Shown piece by piece: positions 33,707 to 42,459 of a stretch of DNA of 64,000 bases. The position numbers were made by a program, and so were the translations under genes. Each line of letters opens with the position of its first letter. The stretch's first letter is position 1. The notes below the pieces were generated by a model, which saw nothing but the letters and a program-made list of their open reading frames with translations, was not told where the DNA came from and did not search any database. This stretch comes from Oreohelix idahoensis (lineage: Eukaryota > Mollusca > Gastropoda > Stylommatophora > Oreohelicidae), in NCBI GenBank assembly GCA_024509875.1, contig JAMPIV010010589.1, positions 62,001 through 126,000 on the forward strand, read 5' to 3'.

Positions 33707-36700
33707 CCTATATAAATATATATAGGCCTATAGGCTATATAATTGCAGGAATCAAATTTTGGTTTACGTTTAGTCCTACGATAGAGCCTACAGAAAAATA
33801 GTTGCCAACCATAACCATAAACTTACGAGAATGTAGTAGATCTGATATAGCAGAGCAGATATTTCTGGCTACTACATTCTTATATTCCAGAGGATGTTGT
33901 CTTAATTGCTTGGATACCTTCACATGTTGGCTTAGAGGGAAATGAAAAGGCAGATAAAGAAGCCAAAAAAGGTAGATCTGATAAAAATCAAATAAATGTA
34001 GGGATGAGTAAATCAGAGATTAAGAGCTTAATTAAAGATTTAATAACAGATGAATGGAAAGCAGAGTGGGATAAAAATCTGAAAGGAAGACATGCATATA
34101 AGATGTTCAAGGCTCCAACAAGAAAATGTCAGATATTGAGGGAATTGAAAATTCCCAGTAATAAGAAACTTCTCAGACTACAGCTGTGAAAAGGCTATTT
34201 CAGAATAGAAGAACCTTACTGTGCAGGATGTTTTCAAGACAATAATATAGAACATTTCTTGTTAAAATGTAAGAGGCATGAACAAATGAGAATACCAATA
34301 TTAGATTATTTGCAGGCATCAAACTTACCTATAAATAATAGAGTAGACAGACCTAGGGAACTGTATAATATAGTCAAACAATATTTAACATGAACAAAGG
34401 TTAATATACAGTGGTTGGGAATGTGAAGGTGTTCTTACAATGCATATGACTTTTAACAGATGAAAGTCAATTAAATATCTTAAAGTCAGTAATATAACTG
34501 GAACCACCAGGCCTTTGCACCCCTCCACCTTAATATTATTCTTGTTCAGAGTTTCTTCTCGATTTTTTTTAACATATAAGCATAATTGGTAATTGTGATT
34601 TTCCCTATTTACAATGATTTGACAAATGTGATGCCACTTTCTCATATCGGCAGGTGTTCATATTATTTGGAATTGAAAACTATATATCCTAATTATAACC
34701 CATCAGAGGAAGAACGGGATTTTTTCTTCATTAGGGTATCCGCCTGACGTCTCCTGCGCTACGTTTGTTTTGCTGTTTTCTTCCCATGAAGCATGGGGGC
34801 AATAGGCGTCGCTTGTGTTGGCTACTGGCTAATCAAATGCAGTGTTTCATTCTCCATATGGGCCAAGACAACCAATTAAATAGGTCGAATCTTTATAAAT
34901 TTGAAGGTGTCATCTGACCACCTCATTGGCAGCCATTATAAACGCGCCTCGATACTTTTCAGTCACGTTGTGTCCCTGTACAAAACACAATATAGCAAAG
35001 TTTTCTTGGAAAATTACTTGAAGAAAGTCAACACCTTTGCATCTGAGGTAAGAAAATGGATAAATTAACTATTAACACTACGGTGTTGTGTAGCCTATAA
35101 ATAATGATAATTCATTTGTTTTCATCAATGTGCTACCACTCTCCATTGCCATGTTCTCTGCTGCCTATGAGCTGTTGCTGTGCCACATGATTTAATTTTA
35201 TCGTCTGAAACATAAAATGAGTTTTGTGCCATAGCCCCAGTTTATCTAGTGAAATGACTAATGAATACAAATAAAAGAAATTTCCTTGATGATTTTTTAA
35301 AAGCTATGACAGGATAGCAACAGATTTAATGGGATGGTGCTTTTTTAATGTTTTTTTTTAACCAATGTGTCTTAAAAATTAATATAATTGTACAGTTAAA
35401 TGTGATGCATTTATTCTGTGTGTCATTACAAGTTGTCTAGAAAAGGTATTTCTGTTGGTGGGAAGTAATTTTTTTTTTTTAAATAATGAATATTTTGTCT
35501 TTTCTGAATGAATAATATCAGTGATGCTTAATGCCCTCTGTTTTTTTTCCCTGCATAATGGTTCGAAATTACAAGAAGCTGGCAGCTGGAGGCAGAACAT
35601 TTTTTAGCAGTTCTAAGGAGATGGAAGATGCGCACAATGCTGTTATGAAGAAAGAGGTATCTGTCACGAAGCTTCAAAATATTTTAGAGTAAATAAGAAG
35701 TCCCTATTAAGAAGAACATCAGGGGAGATTTCTGTCAATGCTCATGTTGGTTGCCAAACAGTATTGCCTCAGTTGCTCTTTTCCTTTGTTCGTCCTGAAA
35801 AGGACGTTGATTGCGTTGTGTCTGTTTACGCCAGAGCTGCGATACCTGCGCCTTTCGGCCGACTTCAGCAAGGTATTTTTTGGGACTGGGTTTGCCTTCC
35901 CTCTTCCATCCCTACTCTCTCAGCCAGACTGCAGTGATGCAGCCTGTTTCCATGACCACCACGTGGAGGTGGAGTAGGGTCTTGGTCAGCTCTGGTTCAT
36001 TGACCCTGACGCAAGCAGTCAAGCTATGGGTCACTGACTGCATTCTCTATTGCTGCATCTTTGGGTCCCGCCTCAGTTGCTGGAAAATGAACTATCAGAC
36101 TGCATTAAACTTTTGGCAGGGTGGGGTTAGGGGTTTCACCTCAGAAGTACAAGGCATTGTACAGGATTATGTTAAGGAAGCCAAGTTGGACCACCCATTT
36201 GTAGATGGTCATCCTGTCCGAGACGGGCTCAGCAGCTTCTTAAGTCATCACCCTGATGTTCCACGAAAGACGGAGCATCTGAGTTCTGCACGAGCTAGAG
36301 CCGAAGACCCTGAAGTAATGAAACATTGGTTTGAGCCTACTACTGATCAAGTACCCACCTCTGATCAAGTGCCTTCAGCCCCTGGACCCGAGTCTACATC
36401 TTCACAGACTAAATCGGATGATTCATCAGTTGCAAGACCTTCAGCCAGCCACTCCATCACTTAAAGACTTCTTTCTGAGGCAGCTCCAGCAATACTTTGC
36501 CAGCAATGCAAAAGGCAGGTCAGCTCGCATACAGCGATTTCGGTATGGAGAGTCTCACTGGAGAAGAAAGTCTTGAGCGACTTCAAGAAACAACAGCTAA
36601 CAAGAATCGTCCAGAGGACGTGGGAGAGGTCAGGGAAGGGGGAAAGGCAAGGGCAGAGGAAAGCGATCACAGAGGGAGGACTCGCCTACCAGTAGTCAGT

Positions 36701-38196
36701 CGCGCAGCCCTTTAATAACAGGCAGTAATGATGAATGCCAAAGGTGTGGCCAATCAAGGGGCGATACTTGGGTCCAATGTGACATATGGTACCATATTCA
36801 GTGTGTAAATATATTGTCTAGCCTAGAAACTGAAGAATGGATCTGCGATTTTTGCTCGCAGTAGATTCTTCTTCTTTGGTCCATAACCGGCGACCGTAAA
36901 AGGTAAGCAAACGCTGCAGCAGGCGACGGCGCTCAATACCCCATGTATAGGCGCTTAATGCCCAAGTGTTGATTTTTTAGCATTTAGGTTTAACAAAACA
37001 TAGGCCTACAAACATACGACTTATTACTGCAGATCCCTTCAAAAACGCGCAAATAAATGCATTAGGCCCTATTGTGTTCGTCCACAATAATTGCAGATGA
37101 AAAAGTGTTAGGTCCTACACATGATTTCATCGACTTACCCATCCAGTTGGGTGACATTATCCACTATTCTGGGGGTCGGAATGGCTAAGAGGTATGGCGT
37201 CCGCCTCGAATTCTAGAGGTACTGGATTCGATTCCCAGTTGAGGGAATGTAGGCCTAATTTGTGGACATTTTTTTTCAGAACTAGTGGTCCTAATGATAT
37301 CGTACTCCCCCCTGGTCTCCTGTGTAGGATAAGGGCAAAAAATAGGAGGTCCCGTGTGCAAGTTAACGTTTAAAATCCCACGGCAGTAGGAAATCGTAAA
37401 GAGTTGGCTAGGCTATCTGGAAGGCCGCTGCCATGGCAAAATTAAAACCCTAGGCCTAGGCTACCCATCACAAATAGCCTATTTATAGGCTAGAATGTGT
37501 GATTCATATACAAAACACATTGGGATTCTCGCCGGTTCTACGGAGTTCGTGCACTGTGCTGAGATCCTCCTTGTGTGATCTAAGGGAGGAGATCGGAGAA
37601 CTAGGCTAATGAAGTTGATCGTGTGCATTAAAGATAGCCTAATCGTTAAAAACCAATCCACTATTTTGCGATTCAAAGTTAGGCTACGTCCAAAATCACA
37701 GTAGCCTAACGCAATATTTTACTCATAACAGTTTTCACAAATAATGTCATTTCAAGAAATGAAGACCATTTCTATTTTAGAACCAACAAGCAAAACATTC
37801 CATTTGGAATTATTAGGCCTAACTGCTCAATGTATTATTTAGGGCCTTTAATTAAGATATCTGTAAACGAAGCATAGGCTAGGGCCTACAGAACGTTTCA
37901 AAACACGATCTTTAAAACAAAATAAAAAGATGCAAAATAATCAATTTTAGTTTACGCCAGGATACCGCGTCACAAGGGTGAGTGAGCCCGACACATCTGA
38001 GAAAGCAAGTAGCTTCCAGCGACGAATTCAGTACCGAGTACTTAAGCTTTTGAAGCCGGTGCGCGTTCACAGTTAACATATTTTCAGTAATCCAACGCAT
38101 TTTTTAATAATGTTAACGTCACTGTAAAGGACAGCGATGGATATACCATAGAAAAGTGTTAGAATAATGAGATCCGACTTACTTTGTTCCAGGCAT
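24481..38196 (-). CDS. Prothymosin-alpha-like acidic nuclear protein, four coding exons
   Basis: Coding exons, in transcription order: 38196-38183, 30124-40 (30124-30040), 25481-25385 and 24641-24481. All introns are GT-AG, and phases 2, 0 and 1 match exactly across the joins. The total is 357 bases: 118 residues plus stop. The protein starts MPGTK, is rich in Glu/Asp/Thr/Ser, and ends with KRSAEDQ, an acidic run and a KKKVKTD basic signal before SSEAESSSNG. This layout resembles vertebrate prothymosin-alpha (KEVVEE…AENG…KRAAED…KKQKTD), a disordered nuclear histone-binding protein. The start context is A at -3. The introns, about 13 kb in total, are full of mobile elements. Family assignment is by pattern only; another acidic nuclear protein is possible. 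Confidence 0.72.
24790..25290 (+). pseudogene. Non-LTR fragment, family F C-terminal domain
   Basis: Lies in intron 3 of the prothymosin-like gene, on the opposite strand. Mixed frames read KMRILKCYIY…SLLYCVEHGQ (the LYG-type segment after the RT thumb), then QLRYFGHVKRHNTLLKTIIE and a region resembling a WEDNIK-type motif near 25145. Decayed by indels. Clade not assigned. Confidence 0.65.
25385..25481 (-). CDS. Prothymosin-like gene, coding exon 3
   Basis: 97 bases between acceptor ttactcag and donor GTTTGTTG. It encodes DVDKTTEEKPVEVVEEE and an Asn/Ser/Ala/Glu-rich run. It enters in phase 0 and leaves one base into a codon, matching exon 4. Confidence 0.75.
25658..26127 (-). mobile_element. 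Non-LTR family A copy 2, 5'-truncated, 13 bp TSD
   Basis: AATTAAATGTCAT at 25645-25657 and 26128-26140 is a perfect target duplication. The insert is the last 470 bp of family A and ends in a (GAA)n tail of five units. It lies in intron 2 of the prothymosin-like gene. Confidence 0.9.
25729..26127 (-). pseudogene. Family A C-terminal domain, open but truncated
   Basis: Encodes the same segment as 15547-15957 (LYGAECWRVTEKEM … RRWSWVGHVLRRDPDAITR … RGRPKTTWRRTVE). Only a few residues differ between the two copies, so both insertions are fairly recent. There is no RT domain, so this is a dead-on-arrival 5' truncation. Confidence 0.85.
26729..28523 (+). other. TATA-to-AATAAA unit, possible solo LTR or non-coding transcript
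   Basis: A good TATA box (TATATAAA, 26836-26843) is followed by a GC-richer leader and a splice-donor-like GTGAGT at 26948. AATAAA lies at 28428-28433 with GT-rich sequence after it. The ends are weakly inverted (TGTGTTATAT near 26729; ATATCACAACA near 28523). No reading frame of note. No target duplication is visible, so the LTR interpretation is unproven. Confidence 0.4.
27690..28215 (+). repeat. Pair of diverged direct repeats, about 200 bp each
   Basis: 27690-27890 and 28015-28215 match with many substitutions. Shared words include TTTGCTCCTTG/CGCTCCTTA…GGAGCATG, CACCAATG.GGCTGG and ATATGCTCGTGCAGTAGTGG-like segments. This is an old internal duplication inside the unit at 26729-28523. 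Confidence 0.65.
28600..29100 (+). pseudogene. Decayed non-LTR RNase H C-terminal region
   Basis: Mixed frames give WQWQIEKPLQINTNVTYEE / IKQLLKGRYTEK and, further on, HLFNKLKTGT and GTDKMTAEHLLQEMN. These match the end of RNase H-bearing LINEs (zinc region with AEHLLQ.C), with the key Cys residues partly lost. Confidence 0.55.
29400..29780 (+). pseudogene. Decayed non-LTR linker between RT and RNase H
   Basis: One frame reads KLVGTAQGADESTTEDVHW… and SKSNFNKINRLQNQAMITIMGS, the stretch that follows RT in jockey-like elements (compare 17192-17350). It sits next to 28600-29100, but in the reverse order to that expected for one element, so it is a separate fragment. Confidence 0.55.
30040..30124 (-). 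CDS. Prothymosin-like gene, coding exon 2
   Basis: 85 bases between acceptor ctctttcag and donor GTAAGAAC. It completes the codon left open by exon 1 and encodes DEIIVETAEATVPVV and KTVEDVKGKTDD, ending on a codon boundary. Confidence 0.75.
30346..31410. mobile_element. piggyBac-like non-autonomous element, TTAA-flanked, 1,065 bp
   Basis: TTAA occurs at both ends (30342-30345 and 31411-31414). The termini are inverted: CTCTTTCATTCCAGA at the left, and CTCTTTGACTCCAGA reading inward from the right (13 of 15). Subterminal inverted words lie near the right end (GCGTTGCAAAATTCAACGC). The interior has no transposase frame. TTAA specificity is the mark of piggyBac transposition. It lies in intron 1 of the prothymosin-like gene. 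Confidence 0.72.
32040..32570 (-). pseudogene. Non-LTR fragment, family E C-terminal domain
   Basis: The minus strand reads INRGFLSKREIGKKTKMAVY and YRCTYVSVLAYG in one frame, then HQDLKTQPLSTQVEQSQLRW and FSHVCRMEDRLPQKIWETKS, ending in a WRSFW-type tail near 32080. This is the domain after the RT thumb of yet another LINE family. Frame changes near 32430 and 32200. Confidence 0.7.
32729..32950 (+). mobile_element. tRNA-derived SINE1, second copy, 9 bp TSD
   Basis: AACAGGGTG at 32720-32728 and 32951-32959 brackets 222 bp matching the SINE at 14146-14394. The B box GGTTCGAAACC is at 32763-32773. The A box is missing, so this copy is truncated at its 5' end. Confidence 0.85.
33370..33445 (-). 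repeat. Short remnant of family A 3' end
   Basis: CTTTGCTCGGTTGGCTGCC and the words around it match the 3' end of family A (compare 25680-25800), with an internal deletion. Too short for more. Confidence 0.5.
33640..33704. repeat. (AT)n microsatellite
   Basis: About 65 bases of AT dinucleotides, flanked by AC repeats on the left and tataggcctata palindromic words on the right. Confidence 0.95.
33780..34710 (+). pseudogene. Non-LTR family G: RNase H end, C-terminal domain and 3' UTR
   Basis: Reads WIPSHVGLEGNEKADKEAKK (RNase H C-terminus), then KSEIKSLIKDLITDEWKAEW, KNLKGRHAYKMFKAPTRKC and, after a TGA at 34187-34189, GYFRIEEPYC..C.…IEHFLLKC. It is related to 39690-40216. The bases after the stop (34394-34710) match 46127-46405 on the opposite strand, so they are the family's 3' UTR. 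Confidence 0.75.
34937..35053 (+). promoter_or_regulatory. Putative core promoter and first exon of the pogo-like gene
   Basis: TATAAA at 34937-34942, an initiator-like TCAGTC at 34959-34964, and a splice donor GAG|GTAAGA at 35048. This would give a short untranslated first exon upstream of the ATG at 35558. Inferred from signals only. Confidence 0.4.
35558..36864 (+). pseudogene. pogo/Tigger-like transposase remnant ending in a PHD finger
   Basis: Starts MVRNYKKLAAGG at 35558, the usual opening of psq-HTH pogo-type transposases, and soon stops. A second frame segment (about 36110-36330) reads FTSEVQGIVQDYVKE, HPFVDGHPVRDG and LSSARARAEDPEVMKHWFE, matching the CENP-B/pogo DNA-binding region. 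A Pro/Ser/Thr linker follows. The last frame (36730-36864) is a clear PHD finger: CQRCGQSRGDTWVQCD, WYHIQCV, WICDFCSQ, stop. The catalytic DDE domain between these parts is absent. It is either an internally deleted transposon or a decayed domesticated gene. It lies in intron 1 of the prothymosin-like gene, opposite strand. Confidence 0.65.
37169..37430 (+). mobile_element. Second tRNA-derived SINE (SINE2)
   Basis: A tRNA-like head with an A box (ATGGCTAAGAGGT near 37182) and a B box-like GGATTCGATTCC near 37223, spaced as in a tRNA. A 180 bp body follows, ending near GGCCGCTGCCATGGC. The head has Leu/Ser-type spacing but does not pair as a full tRNA. Only one copy is in this window, so ends are approximate. 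Confidence 0.6.
37493..37630 (+). repeat. Dispersed repeat R2, copy a
   Basis: About 140 bp shared with 48719-48868 and 52911-53070, all on the same strand. Landmarks are GTGTGATTC, GGGATTCTCGCCGGT, GTTCGTGCACTGTG, CTTGTGTGATCTA and GGAGGAGAT. Confidence 0.8.
38183..38196 (-). CDS. Prothymosin-like gene, coding exon 1 (MPGTK start)
   Basis: ATGCCTGGAACAAA directly followed by the consensus donor GTAAGT. It leaves two bases of a codon, which exon 2 completes. The upstream 100 bases (38200-38300) hold many CpGs, as expected of an animal promoter. A 14-base coding exon is weak evidence alone; the phase match and strong donor support it. Confidence 0.6.
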
Positions 38197-38801
38197 AATG
38201 ATAACTTATAAAAATTGTCAGTGATTGATGAATTGAAACGACGTGTACGAAACGTTCACCTAACGACAGCTGCGAACGATAACTAGGTTCGCGCCTAATT
38301 TCTCATTACGCGCACAATCACATGACTAGGATAACAAAACTGATTGGTCTACCAACAATACAGCCAGCCCGCACGAGAGAGCGCGCCGCATGTTAAAAAT
38401 AGATTTGCCCCGTACTGGAATCAGGGTTGCCAGATTGGCTTTTTTAACGCCAGATTTCAGAAACCTGGCTTTTTAAAAATTTGATTTGCCGTTAGAAAAT
38501 TCATTTGGCTTTTTCCTGGCTTTTTAACATGCTAAAATTATCTGCACGAAAATTATAAACCATCCTTTTTCGAAATCATTTTCCTTTAAGAGAAATGTTT
38601 TTTGGTCAGTTACATTTGGCAATATTTCTTCCGCCAAGAATCTAAGCAAGAAGGGGCCAACCGGGGCTCTGACATAACCAAATAAATGCGCTCTGATATA
38701 ACCAAAATAGGTTGAAAGAAACGCGCCTCGCCAGGAGAAGGCAAAAAAATAAATAAAATAGCCAACCGGGGACCGTCGCTCCCAGTAGAGGACTTATTAA
38801 T

Positions 38802-39536
38802 ATGCTAAGATATATGAAAGGAAGTGGTTGGGGCGCCTGCAATAAGACAATGTTAACATTCTATAAATCATTTATTAGAGGCAAACTTGACTATGCCAGT
38901 GTTGTCTATGCATCAGCCGCCCCAAGCAATAAGAAGAAACTAGACACAGTCCAAAACCAGGCACTATCAATAATAGCAGGTGCCTCAAAGGGAACATCAG
39001 CAGAAGCACTAGAAGTAGCGCTAGGCATTATACCCCTGGAGCTAAGGAGAAAAGAACTGAGATTCAGCTACTGGGCAAGAGTGGCAAAAGATCCAACTCA
39101 CCCGGCACATAAAACCTTTGATAGGGGTAACCAGTACATAGGCCACATTCCATTAAACCATAATAGATACCCGTCAGGGTGGAAAACAATGGATGAAGTG
39201 GATCAATACCCAGACCTGTTAAATGCGATAAACAGTAGTGCTCTGTATAAAGCAAAGATCCCACCATGGGAATTAAAAGTGCCAGAAACTGACTCCCACT
39301 TATCAAAGATCATAAATAAATCTAACGACATAATCTCAGCAAAAAGTAAAACACTAGAGTACATAGAACGGTATACAAATAATAGCCTAACTATATATAC
39401 AGATGGGTCCAAAGATGAAGAAGGACAATTAGGAGCAGGAATAGCAATACCAAAACTAAAAATTTATAAAAGATACAAAGTAACAAGTAATACATCTATC
39501 TTTACAGCAGAATTAGTGGCAATCCTAAAGCTTTAG
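38802..39536 (+). pseudogene. Family G: post-RT region and RNase H N-terminal half
   Basis: 244 residues. RGKLDYASVVYASA and LDTVQNQALSIIAGA are typical of the RT-RNase H linker, followed by ALGIIPLELRRKELRFSYW. RNase H begins at SLTIYTDGSKDEEG (first catalytic Asp) and FTAELVAI (Glu). The frame breaks at TAG 39534-39536; the remainder continues one frame over. The RT domain is missing by 5' truncation. Confidence 0.82.
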
Positions 39537-40216
39537 AAATAGCTGCAGAAAATCCACCAAAAAAAGTAACCATTCTCACAGATTCCCTATCATCAGTACT
39601 AGCAATCAGAAACAGAACAGAAGGCAGCAGGCCAGACATTATAGAGGAAATACTACAGGTTAATACATATCTACAAAATATAGGATGCAGTGCAACACTA
39701 ACATGGATACCATCACATGTGGGGATAGCAGGAAATGAGCTAGCAGACAAAGAAGCCAAAGGGGGGAGAACTAGCCATAACCAAATTGAAGTAGGCTTAG
39801 GGAAGTTTGAAATTAAGAGCTTAATTGCTCAAAAAATAACTAAAGAATGGATAACAGCATGGGACCTAAGTAAAAAAGCAAGACACTCATATAAAATCCT
39901 TAAAAAACCAAGCAAAAAATGTCAAATAAAAGATGAACTAAAAATACCAATTAATAAAAAATTGCTGAGACTCAAGCTGGGAACTGGATATTTCATGATA
40001 GAGGAACCCACATGTGAAGAGTGTCAAGAACCAAACACAATTAGGCACTTTCTAGTGGACTGCAAAAAATATGACCAACAGAGGCAAAACATTAAGACAT
40101 ACTGTAGTAACCACAAGGTAGAAATGAGTGTAGAAAATCTCATAGGCACAAAGAGCCCTTCAGAAATGCAAAAGTTAATAAAACACTATATTACAAAAAC
40201 TAAAGCTAACATATAA
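39537..40216 (+). pseudogene. Family G: RNase H C-terminal half and zinc domain
   Basis: Continues RNase H with TILTDSLSSVLAIRN (catalytic Asp) and WIPSHVGIAGNELADKEAK. Then come a Lys-rich region and a C-x2-C…H…C cluster (CEECQEPNTIRHFLVDC) before the natural stop at 40214-40216. A 3' UTR of about 200 bp leads to the poly-A tail. The copy at 33780-34393 has the same order with many substitutions. Confidence 0.82.
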
Positions 40217-40597
40217 AAATCAAATAAGGAATTGAACCAGTAGTCCAAACTGGTGAAAGACTCGCCCCAGAAACATACAGATTAACCAAATAAACCATCC
40301 AGTAAAAATCAAAAACATACTAACTTAGAAAATAGCATATATTGAAATTTTTTTTAAAACCCATGTTGAACTATAACTACAAAAGGAAAAATACCGACTG
40401 CAAACACATTAATAAAAAAAAAAAAAAAAAAAGACCGTCGCTCCAGTTTGTCTGGTGTCTCGGACCTCCGAAGTGTTTGGATGTGATTTATAATCATACT
40501 AATCTGCCGTGAAGTGAACTTTCTATATGTAATAACGTTTTGTGGTGAAACTGTGACACCTTCGGCTGTTTTTATAAATCATTTATTATTAACAGTC

Positions 40598-41202
40598 ATG
40601 GCTATGTTGTCAAATAAATGGAAAGCTTCTTGCGATATCAATCGTAAGTACAAAAGCAAATGGGAAGAAACATTTGCATGGGTCTAAAAGGCTGCTGATA
40701 AATCGGAGGCAGCTTATTGTAAATTGTGCCACTGCAACATTTTACCAAGAATTAGCAACCTCTCAAATCATGAAAAATCGGAGAAACACAAGCGCAGAAC
40801 TCCATTACAAGGCCAGACGCAACTTAATGTAAGAAAGACTCCTAGGCAAGATACGGATAAAGTTACGGCAGTGGAGCTGCAAATTGCTGTAAGCATGACC
40901 TGCCATTGTACGATACGTGCAGTTGACCACTTGAGTGAAATCATAATAGCACATGGGCATGGGAGTACACCGGAGCACATAAAGTTACATATAAGTAAAT
41001 GTGCATGCTTAATCAAAAACATCATTTCGGCTGCATTGAAAACTGATCTAATTGATGACTTTCAGAACAAGAAATATGCCATCATTATAGATGAATCTAC
41101 TGGAATTTCAACACAAAAACACTGTATGTTAGTTAGATTTTGTTGTGATAGGAGAAAGGACATTGTAACTGGATTTATAGGTTTAATTCCGGTGCAAGAG
41201 GC
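40598..41202 (+). pseudogene. hAT transposase, N-terminal part (BED-type finger)
   Basis: Starts at ATG 40598 (MAMLSNKWKASC). A stop lies near 40685, after WEETFAWV. The frame then reads CKLCHCNI…NHEKSEKH, a BED-type C-x2-C…H-x4-H finger for DNA binding, and further KYAIIIDESTGISTQK, the region with the first catalytic Asp of hAT enzymes. It is cut at GAGGC (41198-41202) by the LTR element. It resembles the transposon-derived ZMYM/KIAA-type family. Confidence 0.78.
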
Positions 41203-41387
41203 TGTAATGTTATGATGTATGTATATAAGCATTACCTCGTCATCTACACAAGCACACACATGTTTCAGAAAGCACTCAGTAAAAGCATGTTCAGTTCGTA
41301 GCCATGTTTATTTACAGAATGTCGTACATGTCAAGATTCGCATATTATTACAATGTGTGGTTCGTATTATTAATGTATTATATTACA
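41203..41387 (-). repeat. LTR (3' in element orientation) of the RT-less element
   Basis: 185 bp with TGTAAT/ATTACA inverted ends. One base differs from the partner LTR at 44311-44495 (G versus C, near the TATA-like tatataa word). Confidence 0.95.
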
Positions 41388-41492
41388 TCCCCCCTTTTTT
41401 GAAAAAAAAAAAATGTGTGCAAACGTTTCCAACGAAATGTTTCATGTGAGAAAGGATAAGTATGTGTAATGCTCAGTGTGAGTATATATATG

Positions 41493-42422
41493 TCACTGTC
41501 TGTATCGGCTGGGAGGTGTCACTGTACGGCCAGAACGAGTGGTGTAAAGTGCTGGTGGTTCTGCGGAAGTCCCTGGTTTAGCTTGAGTTGGTTGTGATTT
41601 CGGCCTTGGCGCTTGTTGGTTTTGTGGGGCACCAAAGTCTGGAGTTACTGCTTTGTCTGTTGAAAGCATGGGAATTCTCTGTTCTGTTGTATTCTGTGGG
41701 ATTTCTCTTATGTCCACTCTGTTTCGCCTCAGGAGGTTGCTGCTGCTGTCTGGTCTTAGAGTATAGCTCCTGGGTTCAGGGTTTCTGGAAATGATTGTTG
41801 CTTTTGACCATGTGTCATTGTTGTGGTTGTAGGTAGTCACATGCTGACCAGGATATAATGGTGGTAAGTCTTTAGCACATTTGTCATAGTTGGATTTCTG
41901 AACTTGCTGACGATGCTGAAATTGATCATATGTGCTGTCTCTATGTTGTGGACGGAAGTGGACCTTAGATGGTAGGAGGTCTTTAATTCTTCTATCAAAC
42001 ATAAGTTCTGCTGGACTGTCGATCTTACTGTCTACCGGTGTTGTTCTCCATCTCAAGAGTGCTAGGTGTACATCCTCTGTTCTTGTTTTCTTCATGATTG
42101 ACTTGATAGTTTGTATCTGTCTCTCAATGAAACCATTAGATTTAGGGTATCTAGGTGATGATGTTGTGTGTTTGATCTTCCAGTCCTTAGTGAAGTTTCT
42201 GTATGCTTGACCTGAGAAATGTGGACCGTTGTCTGATCTAATTTCATCTGGGATGCCAAACATGCTGCAATACTTCTTTGTAATGTCTGCAATAACAGCT
42301 GATGGTGAGGGTTGTGGAAGTTTCTCAATGATGGGAAATTTGCTGTAGTAATCAGCAATAATAAGATAGTCATTATTGTCGATTGAGAAAATATCAGTTC
42401 CTATAATGCTCCAAGGGCTCAA
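41493..42422 (-). pseudogene. Integrase core and C-terminal tail of the RT-less element
   Basis: 309 residues. The catalytic core has IGTDIF (first Asp), IRSDNGPHF (second Asp) and SNGFIERQ (Glu). It is followed by SPAELMFDRR and a GPY/F-like region, then a Pro/Gln/Ser tail ending PSRYRQ. The zinc-binding N-terminus is encoded just upstream in another frame; a frameshift near 42440-42460 separates them. With its triad intact, the domain could have been active before the shift. Confidence 0.85.
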
Positions 42423-42459
42423 TGGTATGTCTGATGGTATGAGAGGTTCTCTGCACTGC

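Larger units (their letters stand above)
38783..40432 (+). mobile_element. Non-LTR family G, 5'-truncated, poly-A tail, 12 bp TSD
   Basis: GACCGTCGCTCC at 38771-38782 and 40433-40444 is a perfect duplication. The insert ends in 19 A's. It encodes the RT end, RNase H and a C-terminal zinc region on the plus strand and lies inside the left part of the hAT element. Confidence 0.93.

Noticed and set aside
33607..33801. Frame with an Ile-Tyr repeat
   Set aside because: Translation of the (AT)n microsatellite.
37169..37245. tRNA gene (Leu/Ser-like)
   Set aside because: The acceptor stem does not pair and a SINE body follows.
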